A DNA stretch of 64,000 nucleotides from Shewanella sp. Isolate13 (GTDB lineage: Bacteria > Pseudomonadota > Gammaproteobacteria > Enterobacterales > Shewanellaceae). The notes under the pieces are model-generated. The model did no database searches. It saw only the letters and a program-made list of their open reading frames with translations, and was not told the DNA's origin. The position numbers were made by a program, and so were the translations under genes. This document shows positions 1 to 9,623 of this stretch, piece by piece. Where the stretch lies: contig NZ_JAKEVD010000014.1 of NCBI RefSeq assembly GCF_022398325.1, forward strand, positions 1,632 to 65,631. Reading direction: 5' to 3'. Positions within the stretch are counted from its first letter, which is position 1; every line of letters starts with the position of its first letter.

Positions 1-183
1 ACCCTCATCATCAATCAAGATGGCACCTATAGCTTTGACTCGGCGGACAACTGGAACGGAACGGTTCCGACTGTTGACTACACCGTGTCTGATGGCGACA
101 GCACTGACGACTCAAGCCTGAATATCACCGCAGCAGTGTTGATGGCGAGGTATCCCTCACGAGCTTTACTGTTGATGGTGTAA
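1..183 (+). pseudogene. Out-of-frame upstream fragment of the giant RTX adhesin (3' end of preceding reading frame)
   Basis: Frame 1 is open from the left edge and encodes an adhesin repeat (starts TLIINQDGTYSF, includes DNWNGTVPTVDYTVSDGD) up to about base 130. It then turns into unrelated residues and stops at the TAA at 181-183. From about base 132 the adhesin-like reading continues in frame 3 (SSVDGEVSLTSFTVDG). The protein is therefore interrupted by a frame change inside a tandem repeat. Either the gene is genuinely frameshifted here, or repeats were collapsed during assembly; the sequence alone cannot decide. Only the edge of the upstream gene is visible. Confidence 0.7.
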
Positions 184-366
184 CTTACAGCTTCAGCGAC
201 AGCGTGACCAGCCACACCGTGACTCTCGATGCCGGAACCCTCATCATCAATCAAGATGGCACCTATAGCTTTGACTCGGCGGACAACTGGAACGGAACGG
301 TTCCGACTGTTGACTACACCGTGTCTGATGGCGACAGCACTGACGACTCAAGCCTGAATATCACCG
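1..366 (+). repeat. Tandem adhesin repeat: two identical 130-bp copies 236 bp apart
   Basis: Bases 1-130 are identical to bases 237-366. The offset of 236 bp is not a multiple of three, so the two copies are read in different frames. After base 130 the first copy jumps directly to cagcagtgttgatggc, whereas the second continues into tgacgccggcaaaag. Confidence 0.95.
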
Positions 367-3300
367 TGACGCCGGCAAAAGACTCTCCAACCATCAAGTC
401 TGTCACCAACTCTCGAGTATCAGAAGAAAGGCTTGCTGATGGCATAGCGGACACAACAGGTAATACTGATACCACTGACTCTGTAACGGCAAGTGGCTCC
501 ATCAATATCGAAGATATCGATGGCGATAGCCTATCAGTTTCGCTCTCCGGGCCAGCAACGGCTATGACCTCAGGGGGAGAGATTATTAACTGGTCTTGGG
601 ATGCCGACACTGGAACCTTAACAGGTTCTATTGGTGTTGCTGGTACTGACTCCTATCAAGAAGTGATGACAGTAAAACTCACTGCTCCTGAAGGTAATGG
701 AACTGGTGAATGGAGCTATGATGTGACACTGCTTGCCCCTGTCGATCATTTAGATCCAACATCGGAAGACAACCTGTCTTTAGATTTCGGCATCTCTGTC
801 GATGATGGCAATGGTGGGACAACTGATGGTAGCTTCAACGTTATTATCGAAGATGATGCGCCAGAAGCACAAGTTAATAACCTTATTGCAGATAATGTTG
901 CCAATATAGATGGTTACACTGGCACCCTGACGGTTAAAGGTGCAGACAACAATTATTCAGCGGATCTAACCGGTAATATCACAGGCTGGAGTGATGAGGT
1001 TGGTAGCGAACTCTATTTCGCCGACTCAGGACTCACCACTGGCGGTGAGACCATCTATTACTTTATCGACCCAGCGAATCCTGATGTGATGATTGCCTAT
1101 ACCAGCAGCATCTCTGCCGTGTATGGCGATGAGGGGGCTGAGCAATCAGTGGTGTTTACCCTGTCCGTTGACCCGAACTCAGGGGAGTATGTTCTCAATC
1201 TTGAGCAGCCTATCACTGAAGTGGTTTCTACAAATGCAAATCTCACAGATATTCCTGGTGGTAACGATGGCAATCTATATATCTACCTAACAGGCGAAGT
1301 GGAATACGCTTCAGAGACACCTACAGGGATTTTATGCAGTGTAACTGCAACATCTAATGGTGTGACCGCTACCGTCAATAATAGTAACAACGGTGTGGGT
1401 GTGGGCTCAAAGGGCGGCGATGGCGCAGGACAAGATATTGGTGACGGTGATAAGCTTATTTTATCATTCCAACAGCCGGTAGAGAGTGATTTAAGCATCG
1501 TTTTGGGTGGCAACGGCACCTCTATTTATGATGGCGTAGCGACATTTTCCGTAACTGGAAAGGCTGCCGATGGAAGTAACATAACCACGAGCTTCGATTG
1601 TAAGAGTGCAGACTTGGCAAGTAAGCTATCTGAGTTAGGGATAGTAGAAGTGAGTCAACTGACACTTTCAAAATCCGCTGATGGCAATGATTTTGTCTTA
1701 AAGTCCGTACATACTGAGGTTGTTACAACTAACACATCAGGTACAACACTGGATTTCACTGTCGATATCATTGATGGTGATGGCGATGTTGATAGCGATA
1801 ATGATTTTAGTGTCACTCTAAATGCACCATCTGCACTGACTGCTTTAACACCGTATGGGTTTGCAAGTTTAGACGAAGCGACCCTACTGTCTGATGCCGC
1901 TGACAATGACACTGAAACGTTATTGTTTAAAGCGGGTGATTCAGAGATCAACAGCTTTAGCTTTGGCGATACGAGCAACATTGAAGTAGAAGGCATTCGC
2001 CAACCTATGAGCTGGCGTATCGAAGACGGTAAATTAATTGGCTCAATGAATGGCCGGGGCGATCTACTAAAGCTAACGCTAGATTGGAATGCTATTGCAG
2101 CCGGAGAGCAAGGCGCCGCTGTTCTTGATGCCGAGTTACTTGGTAAAATGCCTCATAATATTGATGTCGATAATCTGTTGATTACAGGGATTGAGGTCAT
2201 TGCAGCAGATGCATCTGGAAGCAATGCGACTTCGAGCGTGACAGTAAGTGTTGCAGACAATAATTCAGCCCCATTAGCGACCGACGACTATTTTGGTGTT
2301 GGATTAAACAGCCATTACTACAGCTACAACGACGATACTGATGGCGGAAACCTATCTTCAGTTTCACAAGTGAGAGACTTCATTAATAGTAATCAAGCCG
2401 ATGCAACATTCATTGCGACCACTCTCAATTACGCTTTGGGCAACGGCAACTTAGGAACAGGTAAGAGCCTACAAAACTTCTTAGGTGATGATGCTGCAAG
2501 TTTGAGTAATGATCCTGAAAATAGCTCTGACGCTATCTTGCATATGCAAGGCTCAGTACAATTGGATGCAGGAACCTATGGCTTAAAAGTCACTGCCGAT
2601 GATGGTTATTCAGTACTTATCGATGGCGTCGTTGTCGCTGAAGTATCTCGAAATCAGTCTTCAAGCACCCGCGTTCCCGGTGATGATGGACATATCTATT
2701 TTGATATTACCGACCCTGGCGCTCACTCAATTGAAGTTATCTATTGGGATCAAGGCGGGGCGTACCAGCTTAATATTGAGCTAGGGGTGTTCGATGAAAA
2801 CAATCAACAAATTGGCGATTACACCCCACTAGGCGATCAGATCATTGCTAACGGTGTGGTCGTTCTTGAAGATACCCCATTCACCTTCAGTGCTGATTCT
2901 ATTCTTGCAAATGATACCGATCCTGATGGTGACGTACTGTCAATCATCAGCGTTGGCAATGCTCAAAATGGTACCGTAGAGCTAGATGCAGACGGTAATG
3001 TGGTATTCACTCCTGACACAGGCTATAGCGGTTCTGCAAGCTACGAATATACTGTACAAGATGAAGACGGTTTAACCGATACAGCGACAGTCTATTTCGA
3101 TGTCACACCGACCCGAGACTATGGTTTCGTCGGCGGAACAGATGGCGATAACACCCTTCGAGGCACTGACGATCATGATGTTATTGTCAGTGACACCACT
3201 GGTATTCAGATCGTTCAAGGTGAGAACTATAATTTCGCCTTTATCCTCGATTCATCAGGCAGCATGGGTGGGAATGCAGTTAACACGGCAAAGAGCCAAT

Positions 3301-4523
3301 TAATTGAAGTCTTTAAGTCACTACAAGCTGCTACCTCCGGTGCACACTCTGGCACCGTTAATATCGCTGTCATTGACTTTAGTACATCAGCAACCACAAG
3401 TATTTCTGTCAATATTCAAGACCTAGATATTGAAGCACTAATAAAAGGTGACGATGATGCCTGGAATGCAATAACCAGCGGTGGTCAAACTGATTATATT
3501 GATGCATTCGATGCAGCAGTGGATTGGTTTAATAGCAGCTTAGTGACTAATAATGCTGGCAATAACCTCACGTATTTCATCACCGATGGCGAACACAATG
3601 AAGGGGGCGACCCTGAAGCCGCATTTGATCTGTTGGCCGGTCTCTCTGACGTCGAAGCTGTGGGAATAAAAACCAGCATCGATGCGGATGATATCCTCCC
3701 TTATGACACCGATGGTGTCGTTAAGGCAAAAATTAGCGTAGGTAATTTGGCCAGTGTCATCTTAGGTTCAGAGCAACAGCTTATTCAAGGTGATGACGCG
3801 GTTAATGCTGGCGAAGGCAACGATATCATCTTTGGCGACTTGGTTTCATTTGATGGTATCGATGGCCAAGGCTATAGCGCGCTACAAGCCTTCGTTGCAC
3901 AAGAAACCAGCCAACAAGCAACTGACGTTACGGTACAAGATATACATGATTTCATATCTAATAATACGCACCTATTTGGCACAAATAATGCCGAAGACGG
4001 CGCCGATACGTTAGAAGGCGGTGAAGGTAACGACATCCTATTCGGCCAAGGCGGTGATGATACCTTAATAGGTGGTCTTGATAACGACACCATGATTGGT
4101 GGCCTAGGATCCGATACCTTTAAATGGACTACCGATTCTGTTGATGGCACCGATACCACTGACCATATTACCGACTTTAACTTAGCTGAAGATAAGCTAG
4201 ATTTAAGCGATATCTTGCAAGGTGATACTGTCAGTGAGCTCGCTCAACATCTGAGCTTTACTGATGAGAATGGTTCTACCAGCATCAATATTGATACCGA
4301 TGGCAATGGCAGTTTTGATCAACATATCGTATTGGATGGCGTCGATTTAATTGGTCAATTCGGTAGTAATGAGGCCGACATTATTTCCGGTCTATTGGGC
4401 AACAACGGAGAAGGGCCACTTATCGTCAGTACGTCAACAGGAGAGCCTGTGACTCAGTCGGTAAATAGCCCAGATCCACTGGATGATCAATTGAGTCCAA
4501 ATGCCTTTGCGATGCTGCCATAA
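204..4523 (+). CDS. bpfA: Giant RTX biofilm adhesin, C-terminal part (BpfA/LapA-type type I secretion substrate)
   Basis: C-terminal 1439 residues of a repeat-rich surface adhesin; the GTG at 204 is only the first start codon after the frame break, not a natural N-terminus. In order: bacterial Ig-like and T1SS-143-like repeats (about 1-700, ending in DDAP-type linkers), a PA14-like region (about 730-865), a cadherin-like repeat (about 885-970, LANDTDPDGD), a von Willebrand A domain with MIDAS motif DSSGSMGG near residue 1017, RTX calcium-binding nonapeptides (about 1195-1305, GEGNDILFGQGGDDTLIGG), and an uncleaved C-terminal secretion signal ending AFAMLP. In this family the protein is exported by the T1SS encoded next door and held in the outer membrane by its N-terminus until a LapG protease cuts it. 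Adjacent exporter, protease and receptor genes match the Shewanella bpf order. Confidence 0.9.
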   Translation: MTSHTVTLDAGTLIINQDGTYSFDSADNWNGTVPTVDYTVSDGDSTDDSSLNITVTPAKDSPTIKSVTNSRVSEERLADGIADTTGNTDTTDSVTASGSINIEDIDGDSLSVSLSGPATAMTSGGEIINWSWDADTGTLTGSIGVAGTDSYQEVMTVKLTAPEGNGTGEWSYDVTLLAPVDHLDPTSEDNLSLDFGISVDDGNGGTTDGSFNVIIEDDAPEAQVNNLIADNVANIDGYTGTLTVKGADNNYSADLTGNITGWSDEVGSELYFADSGLTTGGETIYYFIDPANPDVMIAYTSSISAVYGDEGAEQSVVFTLSVDPNSGEYVLNLEQPITEVVSTNANLTDIPGGNDGNLYIYLTGEVEYASETPTGILCSVTATSNGVTATVNNSNNGVGVGSKGGDGAGQDIGDGDKLILSFQQPVESDLSIVLGGNGTSIYDGVATFSVTGKAADGSNITTSFDCKSADLASKLSELGIVEVSQLTLSKSADGNDFVLKSVHTEVVTTNTSGTTLDFTVDIIDGDGDVDSDNDFSVTLNAPSALTALTPYGFASLDEATLLSDAADNDTETLLFKAGDSEINSFSFGDTSNIEVEGIRQPMSWRIEDGKLIGSMNGRGDLLKLTLDWNAIAAGEQGAAVLDAELLGKMPHNIDVDNLLITGIEVIAADASGSNATSSVTVSVADNNSAPLATDDYFGVGLNSHYYSYNDDTDGGNLSSVSQVRDFINSNQADATFIATTLNYALGNGNLGTGKSLQNFLGDDAASLSNDPENSSDAILHMQGSVQLDAGTYGLKVTADDGYSVLIDGVVVAEVSRNQSSSTRVPGDDGHIYFDITDPGAHSIEVIYWDQGGAYQLNIELGVFDENNQQIGDYTPLGDQIIANGVVVLEDTPFTFSADSILANDTDPDGDVLSIISVGNAQNGTVELDADGNVVFTPDTGYSGSASYEYTVQDEDGLTDTATVYFDVTPTRDYGFVGGTDGDNTLRGTDDHDVIVSDTTGIQIVQGENYNFAFILDSSGSMGGNAVNTAKSQLIEVFKSLQAATSGAHSGTVNIAVIDFSTSATTSISVNIQDLDIEALIKGDDDAWNAITSGGQTDYIDAFDAAVDWFNSSLVTNNAGNNLTYFITDGEHNEGGDPEAAFDLLAGLSDVEAVGIKTSIDADDILPYDTDGVVKAKISVGNLASVILGSEQQLIQGDDAVNAGEGNDIIFGDLVSFDGIDGQGYSALQAFVAQETSQQATDVTVQDIHDFISNNTHLFGTNNAEDGADTLEGGEGNDILFGQGGDDTLIGGLDNDTMIGGLGSDTFKWTTDSVDGTDTTDHITDFNLAEDKLDLSDILQGDTVSELAQHLSFTDENGSTSINIDTDGNGSFDQHIVLDGVDLIGQFGSNEADIISGLLGNNGEGPLIVSTSTGEPVTQSVNSPDPLDDQLSPNAFAMLP

Positions 4524-4536
4524 ATAAAGAAGCAAC

Positions 4537-4566
4537 ATAGTGACCTGTGGAAAAACGGGTCACTAT
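4537..4566 (+). promoter_or_regulatory. Intercistronic hairpin between adhesin and exporter genes
   Basis: Perfect 9-bp stem ATAGTGACC / GGTCACTAT with a 12-base loop, 14 bases after the adhesin stop. No T-run follows, so it is a poor intrinsic terminator. It may stabilise the 3' end of adhesin mRNA or set the adhesin:exporter ratio (inference). Confidence 0.55.
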
Positions 4567-4615
4567 GATCGATACTGAATAAATAATAATAAAATCTTAA
4601 GGATAAGCTTCCAAG

Positions 4616-6793
4616 GTGTCTGCTTCAGATTCTAAGAAGACTGAGCAATGGACAATTTCAGCCTCTCAAAGGGTGATGGTCGATCCGCTGCTAGACAGTT
4701 TAGTGTTACTCACCGAATATTTCGGTAGCCCATGCTCTAGCGACTCGCTGGCGGCAGGCTTGCCTATGCAGGGACATGTATTAACTCCGGAACTGCTACC
4801 TCAAGCTGCTAGTCGTGCAGGGCTGGCGGCTAAGTTGTCCCGTAAGGGATTAAACGAAATATCACCTATCTTGCTACCGTGTATTTTACTCTTAAAAGAT
4901 AAAAAGGCCTGCCTACTAAGAGAGTTCGATATTGAGCAAGATAAAGCCGTTATTCAACTACCTGAAACTGGTGGTGAAGAAACACTATCGATTGAAGAGC
5001 TTGAAGCACTCTATGTTGGCTATCTGTTTTTAGTGAAACAAGAGTATCGCGGAGATATGGGCTTAGATGTTCATCTTCACGAGAATAAAGCCCATTGGTT
5101 ACTGCAAACCATTAAAGACTCCGCCCCTATTTATCGCGATGCCCTTATTGCCTCGGTACTGGTGAACCTATTTGCACTAGTGTCACCGCTGTTTATTATG
5201 AACGTGTATGACAAAGTCGTACCGAATCTGGCATTCGATTCACTATGGGTGCTCGCCATAGGTGCAGGTATCGCCTATATATTCGACCTAATTATGCGTC
5301 AGCTTCGAAGTTACCTTATCGATGTGGCTGGCAAGAAAGTCGACATCATAGTCTCTTCGCGATTATTTGCTAAAGCCATAGGTATTCCACTAGAGAAGCG
5401 CTCACCCAGTGTAGGCGGCATGGCCAAGCAACTCGGTGAATTTGACAGTATTCGCGATATTCTCACGTCGGCAACCATAACCACTTTGGTGGACCTGCCC
5501 TTTGCCCTCTTCTTCCTGATGATTATCTATATCGTTGCGGGAGATCTCGCAGTCATTCCGCTTTTAGGTAGCATCATTATTATCGGCTACACCTTGATTA
5601 TGCAGCCAAAACTCAAGGCTGCGATTGACGAGAGTAATAAGTTTTCTGGCCTAAAACATGGTCACCTGATTGAGTCGCTGGCCTCCATTGAATCCATCAA
5701 GTCCAGTGGCGCAGAGGGAGTGGTTCAAAAGAGCTGGCAGCAGATGATTGGCCATACAGCCAACTGGCAGCTGAAATGCAAAAAGATCACTACTTCAGTG
5801 ACCAATATGGCCACATTCGTGGTGCAGGTCTCGGTTATTTTTGTGGTGATTTTAGGGGTATACCGCGTATCTGAAAACGAGATCTCCATGGGGGGGATTA
5901 TCGCTGCGGTAATCCTTTCTAGCCGTGCAATATCTCCTATGGCACAGCTAGCAGGATTGATGACTCGTGGTAATCAAACCGCCAGCGCACTGCGTCAGTT
6001 AGACGAGCTAATGACTCAAGAAGATGAGTTTGAAAACAAAGGCCATCTCGTTAGTCGTCAACGATTGCTAGGCCAGATCACCGCCCATCATATCGGTTTT
6101 AGCTATCCCGGTTCTGAGCGCCCAGTGCTGCATCCTCTGTCGCTGAACATAGCTCCAGGAGAACGTGTAGCGATTATTGGCCGTAACGGCTCCGGTAAGA
6201 GTACTCTAGCCAAGTTGTTGGTCGGCTTGTTTCAGCCCACCAAGGGCAGTTTAACCTATGATGGTATCGACTCGGCTCAGATCCACCCAAGTGATTTAAG
6301 ACGAAACTTCGGTTATCTACCGCAAGATATCACCCTGTTTCACGGCACCATTCGCGACAATATCTTATTTGGCACCCGCCAAGTCACCGAGCATCAATTG
6401 ATCCGTGCGGTACAGCTATCTGGTGTGAATTTGTTTACCAATTTAGAGGCCGAGGGGTTAGATCAGCAAGTCGGTGAAGGTGGACGCGAGCTTTCTCGTG
6501 GCCAGCGCCAAACCATCGCCCTCGCCCGTGCCACATTGAATGACCCGCCAGTACTGTTAATGGATGAGCCCACTGCCAGTCTCGATGCCCGGGCAGAAAA
6601 GCAGTTTATTCACGCTATGCATAATGTAAGCAAAGACAGAACCTTATTGCTTATCACCCATAAGATGCATCTACTCAATCTTGTCGACCGTATCATTGTC
6701 CTTGATCGCGGCCATATTGTAGCCGATGGTCCGAAAGCAGAAGTCCTCAAGAAGCTAAATGAGGGGTTATTAGCGGGAGCGGCAAAGAGATGA
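4616..6793 (+). CDS. Type I secretion ABC transporter (LapB/RtxB-type) for the adhesin
   Basis: 725 aa inner-membrane ATPase/permease that energises export of the RTX adhesin. It has an N-terminal C39-peptidase-like domain (about 20-150). In this domain the position of the catalytic Cys holds DSLVLL, so it is a non-cleaving C39-like domain, as expected for a substrate with no leader peptide. Membrane segments span about 165-450. The nucleotide-binding domain has Walker A GRNGSGKST (about 521-529), signature LSRGQRQ (about 625) and Walker B VLLMDEPTASLD (about 645). The start is GTG with an AAGGA box 11 bases upstream. Its TGA overlaps the ATG of the HlyD gene. In Shewanella this gene lies directly after bpfA. 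Confidence 0.93.
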   Translation: MSASDSKKTEQWTISASQRVMVDPLLDSLVLLTEYFGSPCSSDSLAAGLPMQGHVLTPELLPQAASRAGLAAKLSRKGLNEISPILLPCILLLKDKKACLLREFDIEQDKAVIQLPETGGEETLSIEELEALYVGYLFLVKQEYRGDMGLDVHLHENKAHWLLQTIKDSAPIYRDALIASVLVNLFALVSPLFIMNVYDKVVPNLAFDSLWVLAIGAGIAYIFDLIMRQLRSYLIDVAGKKVDIIVSSRLFAKAIGIPLEKRSPSVGGMAKQLGEFDSIRDILTSATITTLVDLPFALFFLMIIYIVAGDLAVIPLLGSIIIIGYTLIMQPKLKAAIDESNKFSGLKHGHLIESLASIESIKSSGAEGVVQKSWQQMIGHTANWQLKCKKITTSVTNMATFVVQVSVIFVVILGVYRVSENEISMGGIIAAVILSSRAISPMAQLAGLMTRGNQTASALRQLDELMTQEDEFENKGHLVSRQRLLGQITAHHIGFSYPGSERPVLHPLSLNIAPGERVAIIGRNGSGKSTLAKLLVGLFQPTKGSLTYDGIDSAQIHPSDLRRNFGYLPQDITLFHGTIRDNILFGTRQVTEHQLIRAVQLSGVNLFTNLEAEGLDQQVGEGGRELSRGQRQTIALARATLNDPPVLLMDEPTASLDARAEKQFIHAMHNVSKDRTLLLITHKMHLLNLVDRIIVLDRGHIVADGPKAEVLKKLNEGLLAGAAKR

Positions 6794-8172
6794 GTAAGCA
6801 CTTAACCACACATGATTTAGAAATGGTTGATGACGTCTACGGTGCGATGATGACGGATGCCCCCGCAAGCCATCGATTAATCATTTGGGCGCTAGCGGCC
6901 TTAGCAATAACCTTTCTTATTTGGGCCTACTTTGCCGAACTCGATCAAGTTACCACAGGCATGGGTAAGGTAATTCCCTCCTCTCAAGTACAGGTTATTC
7001 AAAGCCTAGACGGTGGTATTTTACAAGAGATGTACGTCCAAGAAGGCTTAATCGTCACTAAAGGTCAGCCCCTTGCTCGTATCGATGCCACACGCTTTCA
7101 GTCAGATTTCGCCCAACAAGAGCAGGAAGTAAATAGCCTAGTCGCTAATGTGGTTCGCTTACAGGCTGAACTTAACAGTATCACAATCTCAAATATCACC
7201 AATGATTGGCGCGAACAGGTCAAGATATCACCTCAACCTATGGTGTTTCCGTCTGAGCTTGAACAAAACGAGCCAGAGCTAACGAAAAGACAACGTGAAG
7301 AATATGCCGGCCGATTAGATAACTTAAGTAACCAACTCGAGATCCAAGCGAGGCAGATTCAGCAGCGTAATCAAGAGATCCAAGAATTAGCTTCCAAGAT
7401 TAAGACGCTAACGACTAGCTTTCAGCTAGTCTCTCGAGAACTTGAGCTCACTCGACCATTGGCAGAAAAAGGCATCGTACCCGAGGTAGAGCTACTCAAG
7501 CTACAGCGAGTCGTTAACGATATTCAGGGCGAGTTAGCGTCGCTTCGCCTGCTCAGACCAAAAGTTAAATCCACCATGGATGAAGCTATTCTCAAGCGCC
7601 GTGAGTCAGTGCTTATTTATGCTGCTGATAGCCGTGCCCAACTTAATGAAATGCAAACAAAACTATCTCGCATGAATGAAGCGCAAGTCGGTGCACAGGA
7701 TAAGGTTAGCAAGGCTGAAATCGTCTCACCGGTGAATGGGACGATAAAAACCGTCCATATTAATACGCTAGGTGGCGTTGTTCAGCCAGGTGTAGACATT
7801 ATTGAAATAGTACCATCAGAAGACAAACTTTTAATTGAAACTAAGATTACCCCAAAAGATATCGCTTTCTTGCATCCAGGCCTGCCTGCAATAGTCAAAG
7901 TCACCGCTTACGACTTTACCCGCTATGGTGGCCTAAATGGCGTGGTTGAGCATATTAGTGCCGATACCACCCAAGATGAAGAGGGTAACAGCTTCTACAT
8001 AGTAAAAGTGAGAACTGAGTTTTCCAGCTTAACAAAAGACGATGGAACTAAAATGCCTATCATCCCGGGAATGTTAACTTCGGTCGATGTGATTACAGGG
8101 CAAAGATCCGTTTTAGAGTACATACTTAATCCGATATTACGGGCTAAAGACACGGCGCTGAGGGAGCGTTAA
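6790..8172 (+). CDS. Type I secretion membrane fusion protein (HlyD/LapC family)
   Basis: 460 aa periplasmic adaptor that bridges the ABC transporter and the TolC-like channel. A single N-terminal membrane anchor lies at about 30-48 (LIIWALAALAITFLIW). A lipoyl/biotinyl-like half motif (VIQSLDGGILQEMYVQEG) follows, then a long coiled coil (about 105-300), the returning lipoyl half (IVSPVNGTIKTVHINTLGG) and a C-terminal beta-barrel domain. Length and layout are normal for HlyD proteins. The start overlaps the ABC gene stop (ATGA), indicating translational coupling in a single operon. Confidence 0.92.
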   Translation: MSKHLTTHDLEMVDDVYGAMMTDAPASHRLIIWALAALAITFLIWAYFAELDQVTTGMGKVIPSSQVQVIQSLDGGILQEMYVQEGLIVTKGQPLARIDATRFQSDFAQQEQEVNSLVANVVRLQAELNSITISNITNDWREQVKISPQPMVFPSELEQNEPELTKRQREEYAGRLDNLSNQLEIQARQIQQRNQEIQELASKIKTLTTSFQLVSRELELTRPLAEKGIVPEVELLKLQRVVNDIQGELASLRLLRPKVKSTMDEAILKRRESVLIYAADSRAQLNEMQTKLSRMNEAQVGAQDKVSKAEIVSPVNGTIKTVHINTLGGVVQPGVDIIEIVPSEDKLLIETKITPKDIAFLHPGLPAIVKVTAYDFTRYGGLNGVVEHISADTTQDEEGNSFYIVKVRTEFSSLTKDDGTKMPIIPGMLTSVDVITGQRSVLEYILNPILRAKDTALRER

Positions 8173-8207
8173 GCCCGGTATTAAAAAACAACCAGGAGGG
8201 GTTATAC

Positions 8208-9623
8208 ATGGATAGCAGCACAGTACGGCAGCTAAAACGCAGTGCATTAGCACTTGCCGTTAGCGCGCTGATGATACCAGTAACAGCATCTAGCCAAACG
8301 CTAGAGCAGGCTGTGGCACACACACTGGACACAAATCCCGAGATCCGAATTGCATTTAACCGTTTTAAAGCGCGTGAAGAGCAAGTAAATCAGGCTGTTG
8401 CTGGTTACATGCCAACGGTTGATATCAATGCAGGTTATGGTTGGGAGCAAACCAACAGCCCATCAACTCGCAGGCGCGCCGGACAAGGCGATGTCGATAG
8501 TGATGGTGTCATTGAGCTAGAGCGTGGTGAAGCTGGTTTTAGTATCAAGCAGATGCTATTTGATGGTTTCTACACGAGTAGCGAAGTCGATAGATATAGC
8601 TTCGAGGCCAGCGCCGAACAGTGGGCACTGTTCGCCGCAGCCGAAGATATGGCACTCGAGGTATCTAAGGTATATATCAACTATATCCGCAGTGAGCAGG
8701 TCCTCACCTTAGCAGAGAAAAATCTGCAAAGTCATAAAGATATCTACGAACAAATTAAGCAGCGTACTGACTCAGGCCTTGGTTCAACAGCAGACCTATC
8801 TCAAATCACAGGTCGCCTAGCACGTGCAAACGCCAATGTGATTTCTGCACGCAATAACTTTTACGATGCTAAATCGCAGTTTGTTCGCATCGTTGAGCAG
8901 CAGCCAGAAGACATGATAGTGCCCGTACCTGATGCCGATATGCTGCCTGCCGATCTCAACGCCAGTATTATGATGGCTCAAGATAATCATCCAATTCTAA
9001 AATCTGCAGCGAGTGATATCTATGCCGCGGAGAATGAAAAGGACTCCGCCCAGTCAAACTACTACCCTAAGATCACTCTAGAGCTAGATGGTAACTGGAA
9101 TAATAATCTCGATGGTGAAGACGGCTACTCAATCTTGCCAAGCAATAGCGTTGGCGGACATAACAACGACCTCGTTGCTATGGTGCGTTTAAAGTACAAC
9201 CTCTTCGCAGGTGGTCGCGATCTCGCTCGTGAAAAAGAAGCCGCGTATAAAGTCGGCGAAGCTAAAGAGATCCGCCAACGCGCCCACAGACAGGTAGTTG
9301 AAGGTGTCAACTTAGCTTGGAATGCTTATGAGCTTCTGACACCGCAGAAAATGTATATTCGTGACCATGTTATTGCTGCAAAAGATACCCAAGTTGCTTA
9401 TAGCCAACAGTTCAACTTAGGCCAGCGGACTCTGTTGGATCTGCTAGACACTGAAAACGAGCTATTTGAAGCGAGAAAGGATTACTTAGAATCTGAATAT
9501 GATGAGATTATCGCTCAATATCGTGTATTGAATGCAACAGGACAACTACTTGAGTCATTGCGTGTCACTAGACCGGATGTCTGGAGCGGAGAGAGAGATT
9601 ACGAGGGAGGAGTTCCACAATGA
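8208..9623 (+). CDS. aggA: TolC-family outer membrane channel of the adhesin secretion system (AggA-type)
   Basis: 471 aa outer-membrane efflux protein. There is a signal peptide of about 28 residues (hydrophobic core ALALAVSALMIPV). Two outer membrane efflux protein repeats follow, with TolC-like sequence such as LEQAVAHTLDTNPEIR and AYSQQFNLGQRTLLDLLDTENELFEAR. A strong AGGAGG ribosome binding site precedes the ATG. It completes the ABC-MFP-OMP set in operon order; in S. oneidensis the equivalent gene is aggA, needed for autoaggregation and biofilm. The stop overlaps the start of the downstream lipoprotein gene (ATGA). Confidence 0.92.
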   Translation: MDSSTVRQLKRSALALAVSALMIPVTASSQTLEQAVAHTLDTNPEIRIAFNRFKAREEQVNQAVAGYMPTVDINAGYGWEQTNSPSTRRRAGQGDVDSDGVIELERGEAGFSIKQMLFDGFYTSSEVDRYSFEASAEQWALFAAAEDMALEVSKVYINYIRSEQVLTLAEKNLQSHKDIYEQIKQRTDSGLGSTADLSQITGRLARANANVISARNNFYDAKSQFVRIVEQQPEDMIVPVPDADMLPADLNASIMMAQDNHPILKSAASDIYAAENEKDSAQSNYYPKITLELDGNWNNNLDGEDGYSILPSNSVGGHNNDLVAMVRLKYNLFAGGRDLAREKEAAYKVGEAKEIRQRAHRQVVEGVNLAWNAYELLTPQKMYIRDHVIAAKDTQVAYSQQFNLGQRTLLDLLDTENELFEARKDYLESEYDEIIAQYRVLNATGQLLESLRVTRPDVWSGERDYEGGVPQ

